A DNA stretch of 8,352 nt, from the NCBI GenBank assembly GCA_030426005.1, contig JAUHZM010000127.1, positions 1 through 8,352 of the forward strand, written 5' to 3'. The stretch's first letter is position 1; each line of letters opens with the position of its first letter. Below the pieces are notes generated by a model that was given only the letters and a program-made list of their open reading frames with translations, was not told where the DNA came from and ran no database searches. The DNA is from Gammaproteobacteria bacterium. Its GTDB lineage: Bacteria; Pseudomonadota; Gammaproteobacteria; Arenicellales; Arenicellaceae. Shown piece after piece: positions 1 through 6,256 of this stretch. Made by a program: the position numbers and the translations under genes.

Positions 1-341
1 AATAGTGGCATGGCGACATTTTCCAGCGCGCTAAACTCGGGCAACAAGTGGTGAAACTGATAAACAAACCCGAGATACTGATTGCGCACTAGCCCACGCT
101 TTTTGTCAGACAAGCCTGACATTTCCTGACCATCAATCCAGACCGATCCGGTGGTCGGCAAATCCAAGCCGCCTAGCAGATGCAACAAAGTACTCTTACC
201 CGAACCAGACTGGCCGACAATGGCAATTCGCTCTGAAGGTTCGATGTGCAAGTTAATCGACTTTAAGACCTCCACATGGTTCGGTCCTTCGGTGTAGGTC
301 TTGCCTAATTGCTGACAATGTAAGATCGCTGTTTGACTCAC
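1..341 (-). CDS. lolD: Lipoprotein-releasing ABC transporter ATPase LolD (partial, C-terminus beyond window edge)
   Basis: Cytoplasmic ATPase of the LolCDE-type complex, which uses ATP to extract mature lipoproteins from the inner membrane and hand them to LolA. Only the first 113 residues are present. The Walker A motif GQSGSGKST is at residues 43-51, followed by LLHLLGGLD. The Q-loop region is at about 91-113, with YQFHHLLPEFSALENVAMPL, the form typical of LolD. Signature, Walker B and H-loop would lie outside the window. The start is GTG at 341-339: the lolC stop TAA lies in the same frame just upstream, no ATG lies between, and a GGGAG ribosome site sits 6 nt before the GTG. The gap from the lolC stop is 15 nt, so the two genes are surely co-transcribed. 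Identification rests on remembered E. coli LolD similarity and on the neighbour lolC. Confidence 0.95.
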   Translation of the reverse strand, partial: MSQTAILHCQQLGKTYTEGPNHVEVLKSINLHIEPSERIAIVGQSGSGKSTLLHLLGGLDLPTTGSVWIDGQEMSGLSDKKRGLVRNQYLGFVYQFHHLLPEFSALENVAMPL

Positions 342-356
342 TCGACGCTCCCGGAT

Positions 357-1610
357 TTATTCGTAACGTAAGGCTTCGGCCGGTTGCGTACGCGATGCTT
401 TCCAGGCCGGTGGCAACGTCGCCAACATGCTAATCAATATGGAGCCAACCACGGTCATCGTCACGTCGCCCCAACGTAGTTCGGCCGGAAAGTCCGTCAC
501 CATATAAACGCTCTGCGGCAACAGTTCATAACCGATTAGGCTTTCGATAAATACAATTATCTCAGCCAGATTGAGTGAGGTGGCGATGCCCGCTACCGCA
601 CCTACGGTGGTTCCAACCACGCCGGTGGTCACGCCTTGCACAAAGAAAATACCCATGACGCGGGCTGGCGATAAGCCCAAGGTACGCAGGATCGCAATAT
701 CCGCGCGCTTCTCGTTTACCACCATAATCAAGGTTGAGACGATGTTGAAGGCGGCAATAATGATCAACATAAACAAGGTGATAAACACCATGCGCCGCTC
801 AACATTCAAGGCGCGGAAAAAGCTCTCGTGTTGCGTGGTCCAGTTGTCGACAAAGTATTTGTAGTTCAGCCCAGTGGCTAACTGCAACGAGACTTCGCGC
901 GCCATATAGGGGTCATCTAAGGTGATTCGAACACCACTGACTAGATTGCGTGACTTATACAAGGTCGCGGCGTCATCCATGTGGATATACGCCAAGGCAC
1001 TGTCAAACTCATCCGGCCCAAAACCACCGAAAATACCAACCACTTCGAATCGCCGTTGCCTTGGCATCAATCCCGCTGGGGTCGATTGTCCACGCGGTGA
1101 GATAAATGTCACCTTATCGCCAATATTGGCATTCAGCTTGTACGCCAGACCTTCACCGAGTACTACCCGATACTTGCCTTTTTTCAGTGCGTCAAAACGC
1201 CCTTCATTCATGTGCTGGGCAATATCCGAGACTTGAGATTCCTGTTCTGGCAAGACACCCTTGACCATTACGCCGGTAACCGCACTATTCAGCGTCGCCA
1301 AGCCTTGGGAATGGATGTATGGCGCATAACCACGAATGCCATCCAAGCGCTCAATCGCTGGCGTCACTGATTGCCAGTCGGGCAGCCAGCCGCCCTGCCC
1401 GGTAAGCGTAACATGTGGCGCCACATCCAGTACGCGGCCGCGCAGCTCCTTGCCAAACCCGTTCATGATCGACATCACAGAGATCAGCGCCCAAACACCC
1501 AATGCCACACCAAGAATCGAAATGGCGGAAATAAACGAAATAAAGCCATTTCGACGTTTGGCACGCGAGTATCGCGAACCGATCAGCAGCGGGATATTGG
1601 TTCTGGCCAT
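357..1610 (-). CDS. lolC: Lipoprotein-releasing ABC transporter permease LolC (LolC/LolE/LolF family)
   Basis: Inner-membrane permease of the lipoprotein-releasing complex, 417 aa, near the usual 400-415. The layout is the MacB/FtsX-like one: membrane helix at about 24-46, a large periplasmic domain at about 50-270, then helices at about 274-298, 318-346 and 384-402. EKRADIAILRTLG (300-312) is the cytoplasmic coupling segment. The stretch STPAGLMPRQR (176-186) resembles the LolC hook that contacts LolA, favouring LolC over LolE. The protein ends in PAEALRYE. The start is ATG at 1610-1608, giving MARTNIPLLIGSRY. It begins 7 nt after the displaced lysS stop at 1618-1620; the ribosome site is weak, so coupling to lysS translation is plausible. 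As sequenced, lysS runs in frame into this gene with no stop (see lysS). Whether a lolE follows lolD, or this protein forms a LolF-like homodimer, cannot be seen. Confidence 0.93.
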   Translation of the reverse strand: MARTNIPLLIGSRYSRAKRRNGFISFISAISILGVALGVWALISVMSIMNGFGKELRGRVLDVAPHVTLTGQGGWLPDWQSVTPAIERLDGIRGYAPYIHSQGLATLNSAVTGVMVKGVLPEQESQVSDIAQHMNEGRFDALKKGKYRVVLGEGLAYKLNANIGDKVTFISPRGQSTPAGLMPRQRRFEVVGIFGGFGPDEFDSALAYIHMDDAATLYKSRNLVSGVRITLDDPYMAREVSLQLATGLNYKYFVDNWTTQHESFFRALNVERRMVFITLFMLIIIAAFNIVSTLIMVVNEKRADIAILRTLGLSPARVMGIFFVQGVTTGVVGTTVGAVAGIATSLNLAEIIVFIESLIGYELLPQSVYMVTDFPAELRWGDVTMTVVGSILISMLATLPPAWKASRTQPAEALRYE

Positions 1611-1617
1611 AATGGAA

Positions 1618-3104
1618 TCAGTCTGCTTCTGGGCGCATATGCGGGAACAGCAACACGTCACGAGTCGATCAATTCCGATCCCCTCGCCTGCGGTTGGCGG
1701 CATGCCGTATTCAAGTGCACGAATATAATCCGCATCATAATGCATGGCTTCATCGTCGCCAGCGTCTTTTTCACTGACTTGATGTTGAAAGCGCTCGGCC
1801 TGATCTTCCGGGTCATTCAATTCCGAGAAGCCATTGGCAATTTCACGACCGGCAATAAACAACTCAAAGCGATCGGTCACGAAGTCGTCGTTGTCATTTC
1901 GACGCGACAGTGGCGAGACCTCAACGGGATAATCCGTGATAAAAGTCGGATCGATCAGCTTCTCTTCCACCGTTTTCTCAAAGATTTCGATCTGCACTTT
2001 ACCTAAACCGTAGGAGTCTTTAATCGGCACTTTCAGCTTTTCGGCGTAACGTACAAGCGCATCTCGATTCGTTAGATCCTGCTCAGACAATTCAGGATTA
2101 AACTGCAAAATCGACTTCGCCACACTGATACGGTTAAACGGCTTGGCAAAATCAATCTCCAAATCCTGATACTGAATCTTGCCGGACTTTGCCACCTCGG
2201 TCGCAATACCTCGGAACATTTCTTCCGTGATATCCATCAGATCGTGATAATCCGCGTACGCCAGATAGAACTCCAGCATAGTGAATTCTGGGTTATGGCG
2301 GGTACTCAAGCCTTCATTGCGGAAGTTACGATTGATCTCAAACACACGCTCAAAACCGCCGACCACAAGGCGCTTTAAATACAGCTCAGGCGCAATCCGC
2401 AGAAATAATTTCATATCCAGCGCATTATGATGCGTTTCAAACGGACGCGCTGCGGCACCGCCTGGAATCACTTGCATCATCGGCGTTTCGACTTCCATAA
2501 ACTCTTTATCAATCATAAAGTTACGAATGAAATTTATGATTTTAGAACGCGTTTTAAAGACCGCGCGACTATCAGCATTCATGATCAAGTCAACATAACG
2601 CTGACGATACGCGGTCTCTTTGTCCGTTAAGCCATGAAATTTCTCTGGCAATGGGCGTAACGACTTTACCAGCAGCTCAATCGACTCGGCTTTGACGCTC
2701 AACTCACCTTTATTGGTTTTGAATAACACACCGGTGGCCGCCACGATGTCGCCAATGTCCCATTTCTTGAATTGGTCATTGTAGAAGGCTTCGGGTAACG
2801 CATCACGCGCGACATACACCTGCATGCGCTCAGAGCGGTCTTGCAAGTGTGCAAAGCTCGCCTTCCCCATAATGCGGCGGCTCATCATGCGCCCAGCGAT
2901 GGATACTTTGACTGCCTTGGCTTCCAGTGTTTCTTTATCCAGCTCGCCATACTCCGCAATGATATCGGCGGCAAGATGGGTTGGGCGAAACGTATTCGGA
3001 TACGCGCGCGCAGACTCCCGCCATGCGTGTAATTTTTCGCGACGCTGGTGGATTAGTTCGTTCTCATCAACATGTGATGATTCGTTATGGTCTTGATTGC
3101 TCAC
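1618..3104 (-). CDS. lysS: Lysine--tRNA ligase (class II), C-terminus disrupted by an apparent 31-nt deletion and frameshift
   Basis: Charges tRNA-Lys with lysine in the cytoplasm. Residues 1-482 align closely with my recollection of E. coli LysS: an N-terminal OB-fold anticodon-binding domain at about 66-148, then the class II catalytic core. Motif 1 lies around 190-210 (EVETPMMQVIPGGAAARPF follows), motif 2 at 251-280 (FERVFEINRNFRNEG, RHNPEFTMLE), and motif 3 begins as GEGIGIDRLV (473-482, Arg480). After Val482 the expected helix (about ten residues, like MLFTNSHTIR in E. coli) is missing and the frame is lost. The usual ending DVLLFPHMRPEAD and its TGA are intact one frame over at 1659-1618. 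Adding ten residues restores 505 aa, the E. coli length. As read, the frame continues into lolC. The start is GTG (3104-3102), with AGAG 5 nt upstream and an N-terminus MSNQDHNES like E. coli. The gap after prfB is 45 nt. Confidence 0.9.
1657..1664 (-). other. Deletion junction in lysS, inside motif 3 region
   Basis: On the minus strand the sequence reads ...GAT CGA CTC GTG ACG TGT..., that is I-D-R-L-V and then a lost frame. Splitting the same bases as CTC GT | GAC GTG TTG CTG recovers the family's D-V-L-L-F-P-H-M-R tail. A normal gene would have Val-Met after Leu (C GTG A TG) and Arg-Asp before Val (CGT GA C), so CGTGA, present once at 1662-1658, could have stood at both ends of the lost segment. 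That gives a loss of 31 nt between 5-nt direct repeats. The missing bases are inferred from the family and not seen. Confidence 0.7.
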
Positions 3105-3149
3105 GGTTTCTCTGGTTGTTACCTGGTTATGTAATCCGCAACGATAGTG

Positions 3150-4245
3150 TTACAGACCTTGTTTTAAACTTGCTTCAATAAACTGATTTAAGTCGCCATC
3201 CAATACAGCCTGGGTATTGCCGGTCTCAACGCCTGTGCGTAGATCTTTAATGCGCGACTGATCCAGCACATAAGATCGGATTTGCGATCCCCAGCCAATA
3301 TCGGATTTTTCATCTTCCACGGCTTGTTGTTCTGAGCGGCGTTTTTGCATTTCGTGCTCATACAAGCGCGCTTTAAGCATCGACATTGCTGCATCTTTAT
3401 TTCGATGTTGTGACCGATCACTTTGGCATTGTACGACAATCCCGGTTGGCGCATGGGTAATGCGGACCGCCGAGTCGGTTTTATTCACATGCTGCCCGCC
3501 AGCACCACTGGCACGGTAGGTATCAATGCGCAAATCAGCCGGGTTGATGTCCACTTCGACGTTGTCGTCAATCTCCGGGTACGCGAATACCGATGCAAAT
3601 GAGGTATGCCGGCGGTTACCGGAGTCAAATGGCGATTTACGTACCAGGCGGTGTACACCGGTTTCGGTGCGTAGAAAACCGAATGCGTAATCGCCAGTGA
3701 CCTTAACGGTCGCGCTTTTAATACCTGCGACTTCGCCATCCGACAATTCGATAATTTCAGCTTTAAAGCCTTCCGACTCAGCCCAACGCAGGTACATACG
3801 CAACAGCATGTTAGCCCAATCTTGTGCTTCGGTACCGCCGGAACCCGCCTGGATATCGATAAAGGCGTTATTGGGGTCCATTGGGCCAGCAAACATGCGT
3901 TGAAACTCAAGTTTCGCGAGCGCCTGCTCAATGGACTCGAGATCAGCCGACACTTCATCGACGACGGATTGATCGTTCTCTTCGGCCGCCAGCTCCAGCA
4001 TTTCCATGCTTTCCGACACGCCGTTCGTAACGCGCTCCAGCGTGTCGACTAAACGTTCGAGCGTGGATTTTTCTTGGCCCAGTTTCTGGGCATACTCTGG
4101 GTCTTCCCAGATTGATGGATCTTCCATCAATCGCAGTATTTCTTCTAGACGCTCACGCTTAGTGTCAAAGTCAAAGATACCCCCTGAGCAGATTACCGCG
4201 CTGCTCGAGATCTTTACCCTTCTCAATAATTGGATTAATTTCCAT
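3150..4245 (-). CDS. prfB: Peptide chain release factor 2, expressed by programmed +1 frameshift
   Basis: RF2 recognises UAA and UGA stop codons and triggers peptide release at the ribosome. The gene is in two frames: 4245-4174 (24 codons, starting MEINPI) and 4172-3150 (340 codons plus TAA), joined at an in-frame TGA. The product is 364 aa, against 365 in E. coli. Visible hallmarks are the RF2-specific SPF tripeptide at about 204-206 and the GGQ peptidyl-hydrolysis motif at about 249-251 (SGAGGQHVNK), whose Gln is the known PrmC methylation site. The residue matching E. coli K-12 Thr246 is Ala (RASGAGGQ), the common bacterial state. An alternative ATG two codons upstream (4251) follows an in-frame TGA directly, so the start is 4251 or 4245; the ribosome site is poor for both and homology to MFEINP/MEINP favours 4245. 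First gene of the prfB-lysS-lolC-lolD operon. A start at about 4226 in the downstream frame is a gene-caller artefact. Confidence 0.95.
4170..4185 (-). promoter_or_regulatory. RF2 programmed +1 ribosomal frameshift site
   Basis: The minus strand reads AGG GGG TAT CTT TGA C, which matches the E. coli prfB recoding site base for base. AGGGGG (4185-4180) is the internal Shine-Dalgarno-like stimulator, CTT (4176-4174) the slippery codon and TGA (4173-4171) the in-frame stop. Slipping one base forward reads GAC at 4172-4170 and enters the long frame (...LRGYL-DFDTKRERL). When RF2 is scarce the ribosome pauses at UGA and shifts, so RF2 regulates its own synthesis. Confidence 0.97.
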
Positions 4246-4383
4246 GCTCATTCAAGACTGTCATTCAGGACGAATATGGGTACGAGAGATCAAGATAAAT
4301 GGAACGCTCGCGCACCCGAATTGGAGGCGAACGATACCGTAAATCAAGGTGGAATTGAACTAAAAAATAGGCAACCTTAAGGC

Positions 4384-4410
4384 AAAAACCGGCTAAATAC
4401 AGCCGATTTT
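4384..4410 (-). terminator. Intrinsic terminator after the PII gene
   Basis: Read on the minus strand, AAAATCGGCT (4410-4401), a 6-nt loop GTATTT (4400-4395) and AGCCGGTTTT (4394-4385) form a 10-bp stem with one U-G pair, ending in a run of five T (4388-4384). It lies about 50 nt after the PII stop codon and before the prfB start, so it should separate the PII unit from the prfB operon. The A-run opposite the T-run means it may also work weakly on the other strand. Confidence 0.75.
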
Positions 4411-4458
4411 CGCCCTCATTCCTGCCTGACTGGTGTTGAGCCTTAGACCGCGTATTGA

Positions 4459-4797
4459 TTAGAGCGCATCACTGCCGGTCTCGCCGGTTCGAATGCGCAC
4501 CACATTATCGAGCGCGGTTACGAAAATCTTGCCGTCGCCGACCTTGTTACCCTTGGCAGAATCAACGATCGCTTCCAACACTTTGTCTAAAATGTCATCG
4601 CTCACCGCGACTTCAATTTTGGTCTTGGGAATAAAGTCAATCGCGTACTCAGCGCCTCGGTAAATCTCGGTATGACCCTTTTGGCGTCCGAACCCTTTCA
4701 CTTCGGACACAGTCATGCCCATGACACCAATCGCGGACAACGCGTCTTTTACGTCATCCAGTTTGAACGGTCGAATAATTGCCGTTACCAATTTCAT
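4459..4797 (-). CDS. glnK: Nitrogen regulatory protein PII (GlnK/GlnB family)
   Basis: Small trimeric signal protein that binds ATP/ADP and 2-oxoglutarate and controls nitrogen targets such as GlnE, NtrB or AmtB. Length is 112 aa, exactly the family size. The T-loop is at about 37-55, with the PROSITE-like YRGAEY (46-51), and Tyr51 is the uridylylation site used by GlnD. Further landmarks are Lys58, Glu62, the B-loop ending VGDGKIFV (86-93) with Lys90, and the C-terminal RIRTGE (101-106). The start MKLVTAII and ending ETGSDAL are more like GlnK than E. coli GlnB, but no amtB lies beside it, so the GlnK/GlnB choice is uncertain. The B-loop is slightly off consensus (see findings). The start ATG has a strong AGGAG site (4808-4804) 6 nt upstream. 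A terminator follows, so it is likely transcribed alone from the long leader region upstream. Confidence 0.93.
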   Translation of the reverse strand: MKLVTAIIRPFKLDDVKDALSAIGVMGMTVSEVKGFGRQKGHTEIYRGAEYAIDFIPKTKIEVAVSDDILDKVLEAIVDSAKGNKVGDGKIFVTALDNVVRIRTGETGSDAL

Positions 4798-4803
4798 GTA
4801 CTA

Positions 4804-4808
4804 CTCCT
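4804..4808 (-). promoter_or_regulatory. Ribosome binding site of the PII gene
   Basis: AGGAG on the minus strand, 6 nt before the ATG at 4797. It is the strongest ribosome site in the window and fixes the PII start. Confidence 0.85.
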
Positions 4809-4849
4809 GAAAGTTGTGAAGTGAATTGACCTTTTTATGTGCCTCGATA

Positions 4850-4878
4850 TACATACGACACACCAGCGTTGCCGTTAA
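4850..4878 (-). promoter_or_regulatory. Possible sigma-70 promoter of the PII gene
   Basis: On the minus strand TTAACG (4878-4873) and TATGTA (4855-4850) are separated by 17 nt, matching the -35 and -10 consensus at 4/6 and 3/6 positions. Transcription would start near 4843, leaving about a 45-nt leader. The match is weak and other starts in the 267-nt gap are possible. I saw no sigma-54 -24/-12 pair of the kind that often drives glnK genes. Confidence 0.25.
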
Positions 4879-5018
4879 TAGTGTCATCGACCCTGTGTGC
4901 GGTGTGTGGTAAGCCGCGATCATCTGGTGAACGCAGCTACAAATACCGACAGACCCTATAGAGACGAGCAATACGTAATCAGAGGTTCCTAAGGCCAAAT
5001 AGTAATAAAACCAATAAC

Positions 5019-5042
5019 AAAAAGATAGCGTGACACTTCACG
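5019..5042 (-). terminator. Possible weak terminator after the nitronate monooxygenase gene
   Basis: On the minus strand CGTGA (5042-5038), loop AGTG and TCACG (5033-5029) form a 5-bp hairpin. It is followed after 5 nt by five T (5023-5019), about 25 nt past the stop codon. The stem is short and the T-run is not directly attached, so this is only a candidate. Confidence 0.35.
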
Positions 5043-5064
5043 TCAGACGCTGTTTTTAAGGTGC

Positions 5065-6033
5065 TTACAACGCCAGTCGCGTGCGCGCTGCGGCATACTC
5101 GTCGGCTATTTTCGCAATCCTGTCGGCTACCGAATCAACGGCATTAATCGCACCAATACCCTGACCACAGCCCCAAATGTCTTTCCAGGCTTTTGCGTCG
5201 CTTTTTTCTTCTGTACTTGTCAATGAAGATTGCATCGCGCTGATATCACCTTTGGGAAGATTGTCAGGGTCCATGCCCGCTGCCGCGATACTGGGCTTCA
5301 GGTAGTTACCAGAAACGCCAGTGAAGTAGTCCGAATACACAATGTCATCCGCATCACTGTCGACCACCATTTGCTTGTAGGCCGGCGCGGCGTTGGCTTC
5401 TTTGGTTGCGATAAACGCCGAGCCAATATAGCCGAAGTCCGCCCCCATGGCTTGCGCTGCCAGAATCGAATCGCCAGTGGCGATACAACCCGACAAGGCC
5501 AAAGGACCGTCAAACCACTCGCGTGTTTCTTGGATCAAAGCAAACGGACTTTGAGCACCAGCGTGACCACCGGCACCTGCCGCCACGGCGATTAAACCGT
5601 CCGCGCCCTTCTCAATCGCTTTGCGTGCAAATCGTTGATTTATCACGTCATGAAAAACGATGCCGCCATACGAATGCGCCGCATCGTTAACATCCGGGTT
5701 AGCGCCCAGCGATGTGATGATAATCGGCACTTTATACTTCACACACAGCTCCATATCTTCTTGCAGACGTGCGTTGCTGCGGAACACAATTTGATTCACC
5801 GCAAATGGCGCGGCCGGGCTGTCGGGATTGGCCTGGTTATAACGATCCAGTTCTTCGGTGATCTCTTGTAACCAGCGTTCGAACTCACCTTCGCCACGTG
5901 CATTGAGTGCTGGGAACGAGCCAACGATACCGGCTTTGCATTGCGCTAGCACCATCTCTTTGCCAGAGACGATAAACATCGGGGCAGCGATTGCTGGGAT
6001 TCTTAGATTTTTTAGGATTTCTGGAACGGACAT
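5065..6033 (-). CDS. Nitronate monooxygenase / 2-nitropropane dioxygenase family flavoprotein
   Basis: FMN-dependent TIM-barrel enzyme of 322 aa, in the family that oxidises alkyl nitronates; some members are instead NADH:quinone reductases or enoyl reductases, so the true substrate is open. Visible features are the N-terminal IPAIAAPMFIVSG (12-24), where the family binds FMN; PFAVNQIV (76-83); the barrel strand VPIIITSLGANP (102-113); the loop AAGAGGHAG (151-159), whose His157 sits where the family's catalytic His is expected; a phosphate-binding region SGCIATGDS plus ALG/GSAFIATKEA-like strands (181-213); and the C-terminal WGCGQGIGAINAVDSVADRI (287-306) typical of the family. The start ATG (6033-6031) has only a weak A-rich ribosome site. 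Gaps on both sides (223 and 267 nt) with a good promoter upstream suggest a single-gene unit. A detoxification role for nitro compounds is plausible but inferred. Confidence 0.88.
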   Translation of the reverse strand: MSVPEILKNLRIPAIAAPMFIVSGKEMVLAQCKAGIVGSFPALNARGEGEFERWLQEITEELDRYNQANPDSPAAPFAVNQIVFRSNARLQEDMELCVKYKVPIIITSLGANPDVNDAAHSYGGIVFHDVINQRFARKAIEKGADGLIAVAAGAGGHAGAQSPFALIQETREWFDGPLALSGCIATGDSILAAQAMGADFGYIGSAFIATKEANAAPAYKQMVVDSDADDIVYSDYFTGVSGNYLKPSIAAAGMDPDNLPKGDISAMQSSLTSTEEKSDAKAWKDIWGCGQGIGAINAVDSVADRIAKIADEYAAARTRLAL

Positions 6034-6134
6034 AATGAATTAATTCTTATTCTAGTGGTTATGTATCTACCAAGCCCTTTGTCGGCACACCAATACCGGC
6101 TACGCAGAAATAGGACGCAGTACTTCGTTGTCGT

Positions 6135-6163
6135 ATTAAACCGATTCTTGGGCAACTTGCCAA
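6135..6163 (-). promoter_or_regulatory. Sigma-70-type promoter for the nitronate monooxygenase gene
   Basis: On the minus strand TTGGCA (6163-6158, 5/6 of TTGACA) and TTTAAT (6140-6135, 5/6 of TATAAT) are 17 nt apart, the best spaced pair I found in the window. Transcription would start near 6128, about 95 nt before the ATG at 6033. An imperfect inverted repeat, TTGGCAA-GT-TGCCCAA (6163-6148), covers the -35 box and could be an operator. Confidence 0.6.
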
Positions 6164-6256
6164 GTAACTAGCGTATATAAGGGGTATTCAGGCCAGCAAT
6201 TGCGCTTGACTGCCGCGGGTTTCAGGTTCCAGCGCGTCAGACTTACGCCGGATTAA

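Noticed and set aside
1336..2006. Plus-strand frames of 130 and 211 codons opposite lysS/lolC
   Set aside because: They are antisense shadows of strongly conserved genes; their translations show no domain and no ribosome site.
4171..4173. In-frame TGA in prfB as a sign of a pseudogene
   Set aside because: It is the programmed frameshift stop, with the stimulator and slippery codon all in place.
3150..4226. RF2 starting at about 4226 with MRRVKISSS
   Set aside because: That N-terminus is out-of-frame reading of the true first 24 codons; homology starts only after the frameshift site.
4252..4383. A promoter for the prfB operon (TTCAAT and TATCGT, 17 nt apart)
   Set aside because: Matches to consensus are only 3/6 and 4/6; a promoter must exist here but I cannot place it.
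4370..4386. CCTTAAGG palindrome next to the PII terminator as a regulator site
   Set aside because: Short palindrome, single copy, and no known regulator match.
4895..4920. Hairpin with GCGG/CCGC arms in the PII leader as a riboswitch or attenuator
   Set aside because: Four base pairs with an 11-nt loop is within chance and no T-run follows.
4801..4998. A 65-codon minus-strand frame between the monooxygenase and PII genes
   Set aside because: It needs a TTG start with no ribosome site, resembles no family I know, and lies where promoter and leader for PII are expected.
6034..6256. A small gene or terminator in the gap after the kinase
   Set aside because: Stops are frequent in the frames I read through, and I found no hairpin with a T-run; only the promoter is supported.
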